DNA from: an uncultured Fretibacterium sp.
Lineage (GTDB): Bacteria > Synergistota > Synergistia > Synergistales > Aminobacteriaceae
Assembly (NCBI GenBank): GCA_946183145.1
Contig: CAMGZM010000002.1
Span: forward strand, 62,001 to 126,000
Length of the DNA stretch: 64,000 nucleotides
Direction of reading: 5' to 3'
Below the pieces are notes generated by a model, which saw only the letters and a list, made by a program, of their open reading frames with translations, was not told the origin of the DNA and searched no databases. Numbering within the stretch: position 1 is the stretch's first letter; the number at the start of each line of letters is the position of its first letter. The position numbers and the translations under genes were made by a program. Shown here piece after piece: positions 1 to 9,481 of this stretch.

Positions 1-652
1 TGCTGTTGACAATCGCCACAACCGCATCAATTCCGCCCGCTACGGTGAAGTCCTGACCCATTACGGTGCTAAGTTTGCGTTCTAACACTCTCTCAACCTC
101 CCGCAAAACTTCCGGCGTAATCCTGTCCATGTTCGCAATACGTTTCGTTACGTCAGCCTGCAATACCGGGTTAAGTCCGCTGAGAATCATTGCTGCCTGC
201 GTAGGCTCTAAGTATGAGAGTATTAACGCGATTGTCTGCGGGTGTTCGTTCTGAATGAAGCCAAGTATCTGGCCTGCGTCTGTATGTCTCATGAAATCGA
301 AAGGCTTGACCTGCAAACTTGCCGTGATTCTCGCAAGCAGACTCTGCGCTCTCTCCGGGCCAAGAGCTTTCTCCAATACATCGCGCGCATATTCGACTCC
401 TCCTCTTGCCATGAACTCGCGGGCCATTAATATCTCTTGCGCTTCTTTAAGCACCGTGAGTTTCACATCGGGCGTTACTTTTCTGAGATTTGCTATTTCA
501 AGCGTGATCAGTTCTATCGTAGAGTCATCAAGTTTCTTGTAGACTTCAGGAGCTATATCACTCCCAAGAGACACCATCAAGACCGCTATTTTCTCGCGCC
601 CTGTGAGTCCCTTTGAAGCGGCTTCAGATTTTTTGTCATTTTTCGGGGGCAT
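1..652 (-). CDS. fliG: flagellar motor switch protein FliG, 3' end cut by window
   Basis: FliG is the rotor protein of the flagellar C-ring that couples the FliF MS-ring to the stator and sets torque. Reading down from the ATG at 652 gives a continuous frame of about 217 residues with the FliG N-terminal and start of the middle domain (MARGGVEYARDVLEKALG; IQNEHPQTIALILSYL, where the EHPQ motif is characteristic). A GAGGAG ribosome binding site lies 8 bases upstream of the ATG. The C-terminal torque domain lies beyond base 1. The gene follows fliF by 63 bases on the same strand, the usual fliE-fliF-fliG order. The frame is open to the window edge. Confidence 0.95.
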   Translation of the reverse strand, partial: MPPKNDKKSEAASKGLTGREKIAVLMVSLGSDIAPEVYKKLDDSTIELITLEIANLRKVTPDVKLTVLKEAQEILMAREFMARGGVEYARDVLEKALGPERAQSLLARITASLQVKPFDFMRHTDAGQILGFIQNEHPQTIALILSYLEPTQAAMILSGLNPVLQADVTKRIANMDRITPEVLREVERVLERKLSTVMGQDFTVAGGIDAVVAIVNS

Positions 653-715
653 CGTCTCATCTCCTCAGAAAAAAATTACTCCCCGCAGATTTTCAGGGAG
701 CAGATTATTTCACCG

Positions 716-2293
716 CTAACTGTCCATTGACAGCCATTCGTTGACCAGAGTCGCAATCTCTTCAGGATGACTCTTCGCGTAAGCCTTGAGCTGTTCCTCA
801 AGCACCGCCATTTCACCCTGGAACGCAAGCAAATCCGGTGAAGTGAGCATTTCTTGTATCGTCGGGACTTTCTTCCCTTCAGCTTCAATCTCTTCAATCG
901 CAAGTCTAGCGCGCTTCATCCTGACCCACGCATAAATCGCGCCGAGAACGATTAACAGCACAATTCCCGCCGCTACAGACCCGTAAATCAGCCGCCACAT
1001 TCTATCCTGCCTCAGCTGTTCAGCCATTGAGTCCGCAAATGCTGTTGAGAATCTCATTGCGCGAACCACTAAGCTGTCTCCTCTTGCCTTGTTGAAGCCG
1101 ATCGCTGAAGATATTACTTCCTGTAAAGCCTCTAATCTTTCGTCGTTAATCTCGTTGTACTTGTCATCAATCAAGACTGAGGCCGATAACCTTCTCACAC
1201 CGCCGGGCGTTACTACCTGATCTCCTTTTCGTGTCGTTATCTCGTAGTTTGTCGTTGAGTCGCTCCTGTTGTACTCGCTTTGTACCTGCGACGAGTTTAT
1301 AGCGTAGCCGGGGATGTTCGTTGTTGTTCCTGGGTTGCCGTTTACGGGATTTCCCTGGCCTGTGTAGCTTTCTTCCTGACGCTGGTTGCTGCGGGGGACT
1401 CCTGTGCCTGTTTCGGGATTAGGCGAATATTCCACGAATGAGCTTGTGCGCTTGTCGAAGTCAAGATCTATTCTCACTCTCACAACCGCAGTGCCGGGGC
1501 CGTAAACCTGCTCAAGCATAACACGCACTTTGTTTTCCAGTTCGCGCTCATGCTGGCGTTCAAGCTCACGCTGCACTGATGTTACGGAGTTCGTGCCGTC
1601 AGGGTTGTACATTATCATCGAGTCTGAAACCATGTCCGACAAGATTCGCCCGTTCGTGTCAACTACTGTTACTGCGTCAGGCTCTAATCCGTCAACCGAA
1701 TGCGCCACAAGATGAATGATAGATTTCACCTGAGTCGGGCCGATTGTCGCGCCGGGTCTGAGCCGCAATAATACGGAAGCTGTAGAGGGCTTCTGCTGTT
1801 CGAGGAAGAGTCTTTGTTCGGGGATTACTACGCTGACTCTTGCGTTCTCTACCTGCTGCATCTGTGAAATTGTACGGGCTAATTCTCCCTCTATTGCGCG
1901 GGTGTATGCGATTCTCTGCTGGAACTCGCTCATTCCCATTGCTGAGTCGTCAAATATCTCAAAGCCCGTTGTGCCTCCCTTAGGAAGTCCCATCTGTGCA
2001 AGTGCTAATCTCGTCTCGTAAACTGCTCCCCCGGGCATCAAGATTGCGTTTGCGTTCGGGTCAAGACGGTACGGGACATTATTCTCCTTCAGGTAGTCAA
2101 CAATTGCGGCCTGGTCTGAGACTTCAAGCCCCGCGTATAGAGGCTCGTAACTTGTGCTGCCGGTCATGAAGATTAACGCTCCCAATCCTCCGAGAACAAG
2201 AAATATCGCAAGGAATATTGACGCTCTCTGCCAGAGTTTAAGCCCAGCCCAAAACGTAAGGAATGAGGCGAACCAGCGTCTTAAACTGTCCAT
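716..2293 (-). CDS. fliF: flagellar MS-ring protein FliF
   Basis: FliF forms the MS-ring in the cytoplasmic membrane, the base on which the flagellum and its export gate assemble. The 525-residue product has the expected plan: a membrane helix near residues 22-43, a periplasmic ring-building region, a low-complexity Gly/Asn/Thr stretch around 300-340, a second membrane helix near 435-456, and a cytoplasmic tail ending EEIATLVNEWLS, the FliG-binding segment. The length is close to the family norm. The start is 7 bases after the fliE stop, so the genes are very probably co-translated from one mRNA. Confidence 0.97.
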   Translation of the reverse strand: MDSLRRWFASFLTFWAGLKLWQRASIFLAIFLVLGGLGALIFMTGSTSYEPLYAGLEVSDQAAIVDYLKENNVPYRLDPNANAILMPGGAVYETRLALAQMGLPKGGTTGFEIFDDSAMGMSEFQQRIAYTRAIEGELARTISQMQQVENARVSVVIPEQRLFLEQQKPSTASVLLRLRPGATIGPTQVKSIIHLVAHSVDGLEPDAVTVVDTNGRILSDMVSDSMIMYNPDGTNSVTSVQRELERQHERELENKVRVMLEQVYGPGTAVVRVRIDLDFDKRTSSFVEYSPNPETGTGVPRSNQRQEESYTGQGNPVNGNPGTTTNIPGYAINSSQVQSEYNRSDSTTNYEITTRKGDQVVTPGGVRRLSASVLIDDKYNEINDERLEALQEVISSAIGFNKARGDSLVVRAMRFSTAFADSMAEQLRQDRMWRLIYGSVAAGIVLLIVLGAIYAWVRMKRARLAIEEIEAEGKKVPTIQEMLTSPDLLAFQGEMAVLEEQLKAYAKSHPEEIATLVNEWLSMDS

Positions 2294-2300
2294 TTTCTAT

Positions 2301-2636
2301 TTAGCCGGTTATGCGTGAAAGTGCCTGATATGCGTCAAGGAACTTGTTGCGGATTTCCATCACAAGACGCAGTGCCGTATCTGCCCTTGATGACGCTAAT
2401 ACTACTTCTGAAATGTCTTCTGCGTCCCCGATTGCTAGATTACGGATTTTTGTTTCTGCTTCAAGCTGGAGATTGTTTACTTTCTTTATTGAGTCGGAAA
2501 GCATATCTTCAAATGACACTTTAGGAGTTTCTTTCTTGTCGCGGCTGTCCGTGTATGTACTGTAAACACTTCTTGCGGCTCTTTGTGTTCCGCTTTGTCC
2601 ATAAACTTGTGAAAAATCTATTAACAGACGCTCCAT
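2301..2636 (-). CDS. fliE: flagellar hook-basal body protein FliE
   Basis: FliE links the MS-ring to the proximal rod. The 111-residue product carries the family C-terminal block (EISEVVLASSRADTALRL-type segment, then RNKFLDAYQ) and the SFEDML segment before it. A GGGAGG ribosome binding site precedes the ATG. It is the first gene of the visible fliE-fliF-fliG run. flgB and flgC, which often sit directly upstream of fliE, are absent here: the upstream 546 bases have no gene. Confidence 0.95.
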   Translation of the reverse strand: MERLLIDFSQVYGQSGTQRAARSVYSTYTDSRDKKETPKVSFEDMLSDSIKKVNNLQLEAETKIRNLAIGDAEDISEVVLASSRADTALRLVMEIRNKFLDAYQALSRITG

Positions 2637-3182
2637 TTATATATAGGCCTCCCGGTTCTGATAATTTATTATTTTCGCTCCGTCGATATGCTTCATAATT
2701 TATGTGATTTATTACGTGGGAAGTCCGTTTGCCGTCATCCTGACATGACACACGGCCATAAATCTTTTCGCCCCTTTATTATTTAACGCCCCTAATTTTA
2801 CACCCACAAAGCTTTTATTTTTACCGCTCATGAATTTTTGACAACAGAAAATTTTTACGCCCTGTCAAATTATTGGCGCAAACGTTTTGTATTATACATT
2901 GAGATTCATCATGCTGTGCAGAAATTAAGCGCGCAGTTTTTTCACGCCAAATCAAAATTGCTGTTGCTGTCCGTAATACATCATTTTGCAATTGAAGTTG
3001 TCAATCCGAAAACATCAAATCGCAGCCGGAAAATTCAGGAGAAAAACGCAGAAAATTTTTCACGTCTTTAACCTCACGCAGGCAAAATATTTTTTGGACA
3101 TACATTATAATAATCGCAATTCACAAGGCACAAAAAACTTTCATAATCCTGTGTCAATTTTTGAAAGGAGAGATTTTATCAC
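2637..3182. other. AT-rich divergent intergenic region (546 bp)
   Basis: This gap separates the divergent fliE and DUF4139 genes and has no convincing gene on either strand. It is AT-rich. At 2837-2869 a perfect 7-bp inverted repeat (TTTGACA / TGTCAAA, 19-bp spacer) puts a TTGACA on each strand, but neither has a good -10 at 16-18 bp. A TATAAT at 3106-3111 is a plausible -10 for the rightward gene, though its -35 is weak. I could not find a clear sigma-28 or sigma-54 promoter for the flagellar genes. Confidence 0.6.
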
Positions 3183-4769
3183 ATGAAACAATTTTTCTTC
3201 CTTCTTCTCTTCGTACTCTCAATTTCCGCAAGACCTTCTGACGCTTTAGAGATCCCGGAAAAATATTCGAGCCAGATTTCAGCAGTAGATTTCTACCCGT
3301 CGGGCGCAAAATTCACATTTGCCGTTCAGCCTGAAGGTGATGACGGAGATTTTACGGCGATAATTCCCGGGGCATTCAGGGCGGACTCGATAAGGCTCGC
3401 GAATCCTGAGAGCGTTTACGGAAATATTTACGTCGCAAGTTACCCGCGAACAAAATGGACTCCATCACAGTTAGAGTCGTTACGTCAGCAGGCAGAGTCT
3501 CAGTCAAGAATCGTGAATGACCTCAACGCAAAGAGGCTTTCACTTGAGCAGACTCTAAGCCTTCTGAAAAATTCAACGCCGGAAAAATCAAATCCCGATG
3601 ACCTTCTGAAGTTCATAAAGGAAGCGCAAAATATCAGGCTTGAGACGGAAAACGAGCTTTCACAGATAAAACTCACTCTTTCAGATGAGCAGGAAAAATT
3701 GAGAATGCTTAACGCTGAACTTAACGCAAAAACTCCGAGCGGCGCGGATAACTTCATCGTTGTTACGGGTCAGGCTGGCGGAGTCGTATACATTGAGGCA
3801 TTCACGAACGCGGCGGCATGGAGTCCGAAATACATTCTCAACCTCTCGACAATAAGCGGCAGTGTTGAAGTCAAAATGTTCATCAGGGCATCACAGCGAA
3901 CGGGACTCGATTACTCCGGGAATATGACACTTCACACAAAAAATCCTGACGAAAGCGTAACAGTCCCGGAAATTTCCCCCCTGAAAGTCGGCATAAAACC
4001 AAAGGAAGAAGTTGTAGCGAAAATGTCGGGCGTAAGTCTCTCACGTACCAACAAGCAATTCAAATCCGCAAGGGCGGCAATGAATGAAGCGGCCATGTTC
4101 ATGGAAGACGCAATGACGGAAGAAGACTCAGTGCCGGAATCACCAAAAGCACCCGCAATACGTGAGACATTAGCAGACAGGACTCTTGACATTGACGGGA
4201 CATTGACGGGCGACGGAACTGAACGGGATTTTGAGGTTCAGATGAGCGATTTGTACCTCGACAGCAAGATAGAGATTACGTTAATCCCTGAACAGAGAAA
4301 TGATGCGTGGATCGTCGCGAGCATGGACGAAAAGAACGAGCATTTGATTCCCGGCGAGGCAGAATTGAGAGTCGATAATCATTCGTCAGGAAAAATATAT
4401 CTCGGTGAATACGGTGAAAGCCAGAGAAGAATCCCATTCGGCTACGCTAATCAGATTACGGCGAAAAAAGAAAGGCTCATAGGCGTAACGGGAGTCTCAT
4501 GGTTCAGCGGAGTGTTCACAAGCGGGTACAAGCTCGAAATCACAAACGGAACGAAAGCAGAGCAGACTCTAATCGTGAGGGATCGTCTTCCTGTTCCGAC
4601 TGACGAGAAAATAAAACTTGACGTAAAACGAATTGAGCCTAAAGAGAAATCACGCGACAAAGAGAACCGACTCACTTGGGAGGTAACAGTTCCGGCGGGA
4701 GAAACATTGCCGATAATTGTCGATTACACATTGAGCTATCCTTCAGGGGAGGAGCTGCAATACAAGTAA
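3183..4769 (+). CDS. secreted DUF4139 (MuiA-like) protein
   Basis: The 528-residue product has a signal peptide (hydrophobic residues 4-16, cleavage near SDA-LEIP). It then shows the layout of the 'mucoidy inhibitor' family: an N-terminal DUF4140-like segment, a coiled coil around residues 95-185 rich in Leu/Glu/Lys, and a C-terminal DUF4139 beta domain ending DYTLSYPSGEEL. The role of the family is not established; an envelope location is likely from the signal peptide. An AGGAG site lies before the ATG. The next gene starts one base after the stop, so this is probably the first gene of the envelope operon. Confidence 0.8.
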   Translation: MKQFFFLLLFVLSISARPSDALEIPEKYSSQISAVDFYPSGAKFTFAVQPEGDDGDFTAIIPGAFRADSIRLANPESVYGNIYVASYPRTKWTPSQLESLRQQAESQSRIVNDLNAKRLSLEQTLSLLKNSTPEKSNPDDLLKFIKEAQNIRLETENELSQIKLTLSDEQEKLRMLNAELNAKTPSGADNFIVVTGQAGGVVYIEAFTNAAAWSPKYILNLSTISGSVEVKMFIRASQRTGLDYSGNMTLHTKNPDESVTVPEISPLKVGIKPKEEVVAKMSGVSLSRTNKQFKSARAAMNEAAMFMEDAMTEEDSVPESPKAPAIRETLADRTLDIDGTLTGDGTERDFEVQMSDLYLDSKIEITLIPEQRNDAWIVASMDEKNEHLIPGEAELRVDNHSSGKIYLGEYGESQRRIPFGYANQITAKKERLIGVTGVSWFSGVFTSGYKLEITNGTKAEQTLIVRDRLPVPTDEKIKLDVKRIEPKEKSRDKENRLTWEVTVPAGETLPIIVDYTLSYPSGEELQYK

Positions 4770-4770
4770 A

Positions 4771-5922
4771 ATGGGACAGAATAATTTTGCCAAATGGATA
4801 ACGATTCCGCCCATTGTCGCAATATTCACTGTGATGCTTGCGCGCACAATGGGAGCAGGAAGCATAGTAGGAGAAGTAGACCTCGCAATATGGGGGCTTG
4901 TCTGGCTTCTGTTTATCGTTATGAGCATACTTTACGGACTTTTTATCGTTCACGGCTTCAATATCGGGCTGATTTCCCTTCAGGCACTCGCACAGGGTGT
5001 ACTGCTTTGTCCGATGTCGATAACTTACGGCGCGAGAATGTTCCAGTGGCTAGGAGTCATCATAGCTGTTTGCGGAGGAGCCGCGCTTCTTGTCGCGTAC
5101 AATCAGGAAGAAAACGAACGCAACAAAGTTATCCCCGTTGAAGTTGAGAATGACGTGAAGAGAATCCCCGCTAATTTTGCGATAACAGACGACACAGGCG
5201 CAATACTCAACATCACAGAAGACATGCTTGACGTATTAGGCATAGACCGTATGTCATCAGTCGGGAAAAATATATCTGAATGGTTCAGCCCCGTCTCAAC
5301 TACAGCCGAAATCAACGGGAAAATCTGGGACATTGAGCGCAAAAGCATAGATGACGGAAAAAGATTCTATTTCGAGCTCCGGCCGAAAGGACTCCCAGTC
5401 TCAAACAATGACAGCAATAACAATGAGCCTTCAGCACCTGTTGAGTTCATAGACCCTGACACACAGCTTCACACGTACCGTTACGGAATGGCGAGAATCT
5501 CCGATGAGCTTTACAGGGCCGGGAGATACAACCATCCTGTCAGCGCGTTCATGATACGCATAGTATTCCCGCAATTACTGCCCGATGACAACATGGACAA
5601 ATACGTGAGTCCTTTCAGGGCATATTGCGCGAGGGTCATGAAGGACACAAGGCAGTCTGACACGGTGATACAGACAGGAGAATTTCAGATTATGGCGGTG
5701 CTTTCGGAATGCCCATATCAGATGGTCGAGAACATAATCGAGCGTCTTTCGTCAATCGTTAATGCGTTATGCCCGACGTTTGAAGAGTTCCTTCACGTTA
5801 CGGTTCTGAATGTCTATGAGACTTTCGAGGGAGGCACAAACCTTCCCACAGCGCAGGAGCTTGTAGACAAACTCACACAGCAGATGACGCGGAAATACTC
5901 CGCCACAGCATTATCACAATGA
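4771..5922 (+). CDS. membrane protein with PAS-like and degenerate GGDEF-like domains
   Basis: The 383-residue product has four predicted membrane helices in residues 1-110, then a PAS-like segment (about 130-200: FAITDDTGAILNITEDMLD), then a region that resembles a diguanylate cyclase domain (DPDTQLHTYRYGMARISDEL, RYNHPVSAFMIRI). The GG(D/E)EF site reads QTGEFQIM, so the catalytic glycines and acidic residues are missing and the domain is probably enzymatically dead. It sits one base after the DUF4139 gene and its stop overlaps the lptF start by 4 bases. I infer a regulatory or scaffolding role at the envelope, with low certainty about the ligand. Confidence 0.65.
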   Translation: MGQNNFAKWITIPPIVAIFTVMLARTMGAGSIVGEVDLAIWGLVWLLFIVMSILYGLFIVHGFNIGLISLQALAQGVLLCPMSITYGARMFQWLGVIIAVCGGAALLVAYNQEENERNKVIPVEVENDVKRIPANFAITDDTGAILNITEDMLDVLGIDRMSSVGKNISEWFSPVSTTAEINGKIWDIERKSIDDGKRFYFELRPKGLPVSNNDSNNNEPSAPVEFIDPDTQLHTYRYGMARISDELYRAGRYNHPVSAFMIRIVFPQLLPDDNMDKYVSPFRAYCARVMKDTRQSDTVIQTGEFQIMAVLSECPYQMVENIIERLSSIVNALCPTFEEFLHVTVLNVYETFEGGTNLPTAQELVDKLTQQMTRKYSATALSQ

Positions 5923-7022
5923 GAAGAAGTTTACTGAATAAATTAATACTCGGCGCATGTTCCGGGCCTTTTCTGTTCGGGATATTGATATTTGTGCTGA
6001 TATTTGTTGCGGGAGATTTACTGTTTCAGGCGGCACGGTTAATCATTGAGCAAGGTGTTTCGTTCAGCGTTGTAACACGGCTGTTCTTTTACCGTCTTCC
6101 TGAAGTAATTGTTATGACGATTCCTATGTCCTCGCTTTTGTCGACTCTTCTGGGAATGTCGACTCTTAACGGAGGGAGCGAGCTTATTGCGTTAAAGTCT
6201 CTTGGGATTCCTTTCACGAGAATATTGCGGCCTGTATTCTTTGCGTCAGTGATGATTTCATTGATAGGTTTCGGGCTGAATGAGACTGTTGTGCCATTCG
6301 GGGCGATTGCGGCGGACAGACTTATGAAGTTTGAGATAATGAAGCATCAGGCATCAGTGATACAAGAGAAAGTGTTTCTGCGTGATGAAGAGGACGGGAA
6401 ATTGAAGCGTGTGCTGTATATTGATGAGCTTGACCCGGATAAAGGTACTCTCAGCGGAATAATGATGCACGAGTTCGACGACAACGGAGCATTATCCCAC
6501 ACTCTTAACGCACGGCGGGGAATGTGGCGGGACTCTCAATGGTGGGTTGAGGACGGAAGAATGTACGACGTAGCAAGAGACGGTGAAATACGCCTGCTTT
6601 TACGTTTTGAGCGTCAGAGGCTTGCGCTGAAGATTTCCCCGGAGCAGTTGCAGAACAGCACAAGGCGGCCGGGAGATATGAGCGCACATGAATTATGGAG
6701 CTACATAAAGCAGATGGACGAAAAGAACTCTCAGCTCTCGCAGCTGTGGGTAATGTTCCACCTGAAGACGGCAGTCCCATGGGCGTGCGTGATAATGGCT
6801 GTGTTAGGTGCTTCATTCGGCGCGACAAGGCGGGGGCGTTCAGGCGGCGGAGTCGGTTTCGGGATAAGCGTTGTGATTGTCTTCGCGTATTATGTCGTTA
6901 TGTCATTGTGCAGGGCATTCGGCGAGGCTGGCGCGATTCCTCCGTTCATAGCGGGATGGGGGCCGAACATCGTATTTCTTTTCGCGGCGTTGTACTTTGC
7001 GCGGAGGGTTGACACGATTTGA
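5919..7022 (+). CDS. lptF: LPS export permease, LptF/LptG family
   Basis: LptF and LptG form the membrane part of the LptB2FG transporter that extracts LPS for transport to the outer membrane. The 367-residue product has the YjgP/YjgQ layout: membrane helices near residues 13-35, 55-77 and 97-118, a long periplasmic beta region (about 120-260), and three more helices near 275-365. The motif MTIPMSSLLSTLLGMS in helix 2 and GFGLNETVVP fit the family. It overlaps the upstream gene by ATGA and lpxI by TTGA. I cannot tell LptF from LptG securely; only one copy is in this window. Confidence 0.85.
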   Translation: MRRSLLNKLILGACSGPFLFGILIFVLIFVAGDLLFQAARLIIEQGVSFSVVTRLFFYRLPEVIVMTIPMSSLLSTLLGMSTLNGGSELIALKSLGIPFTRILRPVFFASVMISLIGFGLNETVVPFGAIAADRLMKFEIMKHQASVIQEKVFLRDEEDGKLKRVLYIDELDPDKGTLSGIMMHEFDDNGALSHTLNARRGMWRDSQWWVEDGRMYDVARDGEIRLLLRFERQRLALKISPEQLQNSTRRPGDMSAHELWSYIKQMDEKNSQLSQLWVMFHLKTAVPWACVIMAVLGASFGATRRGRSGGGVGFGISVVIVFAYYVVMSLCRAFGEAGAIPPFIAGWGPNIVFLFAALYFARRVDTI

Positions 7023-7828
7023 GCATCGCGCTTTTTGCCGGGAAAGGCGTGCTGCCTGTTGAGATTGCGCGTAAACTTTCTGGCGTTCAGGAGCGGGGGT
7101 TGATTCTGACTCTCGGCGCAGATGTTGACTCCCTGACTCCTTACGCCGGGAAGCTCATCATAATGAAGACTCCTAACTTGGGAAAAGCAATCCGCGAAAT
7201 AAAATCATACGGAGCAGACAAAGTAATCATGGCCGGAGTAGTCCCCAAAAAATTCATCTACTGCATACCGTTATTATTCGACTCGTTAAGCCGTAAAGTT
7301 TTACGCAGGACTCTTCATGATGATCATTCGTTATTAGGCTCAATAGTTGAAGCGTGCGAGGAAGCCGGAATAAAAGTTCTCCCGTACTGGCAGATTCTCC
7401 CGGAGTTTATAGCGTCATGCGGAAAATTGTCATCACGTCCGCCGTCAGAAAAAGAAATCTCTGACATAAATTATGCGCGTGAAATATTGCGCGTGATACT
7501 GCCTTGCTCATTCGGGCAGGGGGTTTGTGTTGCTGATGGAGCTGTCGTAGCTGTCGAGGCTATGGAGGGGACTGACAGAATGATTCAGCGTGCGGGCGAA
7601 ATTTCCGGGCGCGGCGTTGTCGTGAAGATGATGAAGCCGGGACAGGATATGCGGTACGATTTGCCGACAGTGGGAACTGTTACGCTTGAGAATATGCACA
7701 AAGCCGGACTCACATGCCTTGCTGTAGAAGCGGGGAAGACGTTAATACTTGAGCCGGATAAATTTTTTGCGCTCGCTGAGAGATATAACATTTCTGTGTG
7801 GGGGATAAATTATGCAGAAGAAATTTGA
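7019..7828 (+). CDS. lpxI: UDP-2,3-diacylglucosamine diphosphatase LpxI
   Basis: LpxI hydrolyses UDP-2,3-diacylglucosamine to lipid X in lipid A synthesis, replacing LpxH in many bacteria. The 269-residue product has the N-terminal FAGKGVLPVEIARKL signature and the C-terminal VAVEAMEGTDRMIQRAG motif, whose Asp is the conserved catalytic acid. The length matches the family. The start is a TTG overlapping the lptF stop (TTGA), a common coupling in this genome. It precedes the two symporters and lpxB, so the lipid A genes are split by transporter genes. Confidence 0.93.
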   Translation: MSIALFAGKGVLPVEIARKLSGVQERGLILTLGADVDSLTPYAGKLIIMKTPNLGKAIREIKSYGADKVIMAGVVPKKFIYCIPLLFDSLSRKVLRRTLHDDHSLLGSIVEACEEAGIKVLPYWQILPEFIASCGKLSSRPPSEKEISDINYAREILRVILPCSFGQGVCVADGAVVAVEAMEGTDRMIQRAGEISGRGVVVKMMKPGQDMRYDLPTVGTVTLENMHKAGLTCLAVEAGKTLILEPDKFFALAERYNISVWGINYAEEI

Positions 7829-9455
7829 CGCTGTGAATAATGACAGGGATTCGGCGTTGTCCAGTGCGCTCGAATATATACATGAACAGCTTGAAGCAAT
7901 GAAGCTGAAAACGAAAGACGCAGTACGCGCTGAATTAATGTGCGAGGAGTCATTAGTGAGCCTGATGAATCACGCAGATTTTTCCGTGCTGCCATATTTC
8001 AGCGTTAATGTGAGAAAAATTTTCGGAAATGTGATTATTGACCTGAAAGTACCCGGCCAAGAGTTTGAATTTTCCGGGACATCTGAAATTTCACCGCTGA
8101 AGGATAATGACGCTCTTCAAGAGTCTTACGAGTCAATTCAGCGTCTTGTGCTTCATTCGTTCATTCAGTACATAAGTTACAGGCATTCGGGGAAAATCAA
8201 CACTGTTCGGATCAATGCGGTTCTCTCTAATTATTCGGGGCTTTTCAAGACACTTACGGCGTTAATTCTCGCTGTTGTTTCGGGATTGCTCCTGAGAAAT
8301 TTTGCGCCTGAGTCTGTATCTTTGTTCCTCAACGATAATATTTTCGCGCCGATTCGCTCGGTGTTCCTTAACGGCCTTAAGATGTGCGTAATTCCAATAG
8401 TGTTCTGCTCTGTCGTTTCATGTATTGCGGACATGGGCGGACTTTCGGGAATCAAACAGGCAGGCGGGAAAATCATCAAGTATTTCATCATTGCCAATAT
8501 TATGGGACTCGCTGTCGGTTTGTGCATAATGTATATATTCAGGCCGGGCACGGGCGCGAACATGACGGCGGCATCATCTGAGACTGTGCAGACTCAAACG
8601 CTTTCATTAGCCGGGAATCTTGTGCACATTGTCGCAGGAAATATCGTCAGGCCGTTCCTTGAAGGTGATATGCTTCAGATAATGGCGATTGCGTTTTTTG
8701 TGGGACTGGCAATATCACTCACTGGCGCGAAAATGATACGGAAATTTTCTGATGAGATTAACATGATATTCATGAAGATAACAGAATTTTTCCTGTACCT
8801 TACGTACATTGTAGTGTTCTGTTCTATTGCCTCGATGATAATCACGACAGGAGCGGGGACTCTCTTTTCGGCGGCGGGCGTAATCTTCACGCTGATCGGC
8901 GGCCATGTCATAATCTTTGTGATTTTCTGTTTGGCCGTGAAATTCTCCGCGAAACTTAATCCCTTCACGATGATACGCAAATCCGTTCCCTTGCTCGCAA
9001 CGTCATTCAGCACATGCTCAAGCATAGCGGCAATTCCTGACGCGCTGAAATGTTCCGATGATATGGGAATACCGTCATCGCTGTATTCTTTCTCTGTCCC
9101 TTTAGGATTGTCATTAGGCAAAGCAGTAACACCGGTTTATTATTGGGTGATGGTTCTTTCGGCGGCAAATCTTTACGGCGTTGATATTGCTCCGTCATTA
9201 ATCGTCTCGCTTTCCGTAACAATTCTTCTTCTGTCAATCACAACTCCTGCGATGCCCGGCTCAGGGATAATATCTCTGTCAGTTCTTTTGACACAAGCCG
9301 GATGCCCCCTTGAGTTTATCGGATTGGCTGTGAGTATTGAGATGCTTACAGATTTTACTGCAACGATGGCAGTATCATTCGGAAATTTAGCCTGCACACT
9401 TCTTGCGGCGGCTGATGACAATATTCTTGACCGCGATAAATATAACCGTCCATAA
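7812..9455 (+). CDS. DAACS-type cation symporter with N-terminal ATPase-like domain (copy 1)
   Basis: The 547-residue product has two parts. Residues about 145-540 form a dicarboxylate/amino acid:cation symporter with many membrane helices, a FSTCSSIAAIPDALKC segment equivalent to the serine-rich re-entrant loop, and a GxPGSGIIS-like C-terminal loop. The usual NMDGT motif is not visible; the matching stretch is AANLYGVD, so the substrate may differ. Residues 1-135 resemble a GHKL/anti-sigma-factor kinase fold (AELMCEESLVSLMNHADF, then DVIIDLKVPG-like strands), but the ATP-binding Asn is not clearly placed. The gene overlaps lpxI by 17 bases and is followed by a paralogue. Confidence 0.8.
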   Translation: MQKKFDAVNNDRDSALSSALEYIHEQLEAMKLKTKDAVRAELMCEESLVSLMNHADFSVLPYFSVNVRKIFGNVIIDLKVPGQEFEFSGTSEISPLKDNDALQESYESIQRLVLHSFIQYISYRHSGKINTVRINAVLSNYSGLFKTLTALILAVVSGLLLRNFAPESVSLFLNDNIFAPIRSVFLNGLKMCVIPIVFCSVVSCIADMGGLSGIKQAGGKIIKYFIIANIMGLAVGLCIMYIFRPGTGANMTAASSETVQTQTLSLAGNLVHIVAGNIVRPFLEGDMLQIMAIAFFVGLAISLTGAKMIRKFSDEINMIFMKITEFFLYLTYIVVFCSIASMIITTGAGTLFSAAGVIFTLIGGHVIIFVIFCLAVKFSAKLNPFTMIRKSVPLLATSFSTCSSIAAIPDALKCSDDMGIPSSLYSFSVPLGLSLGKAVTPVYYWVMVLSAANLYGVDIAPSLIVSLSVTILLLSITTPAMPGSGIISLSVLLTQAGCPLEFIGLAVSIEMLTDFTATMAVSFGNLACTLLAAADDNILDRDKYNRP

Positions 9456-9481
9456 AAATTTTCACAGAAAGAGGCTCTAAT

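Noticed and set aside
2838-2866. TTGACA on the plus strand as a promoter -35
   Set aside because: Nothing resembling TATAAT follows at 15-19 bp on either strand.
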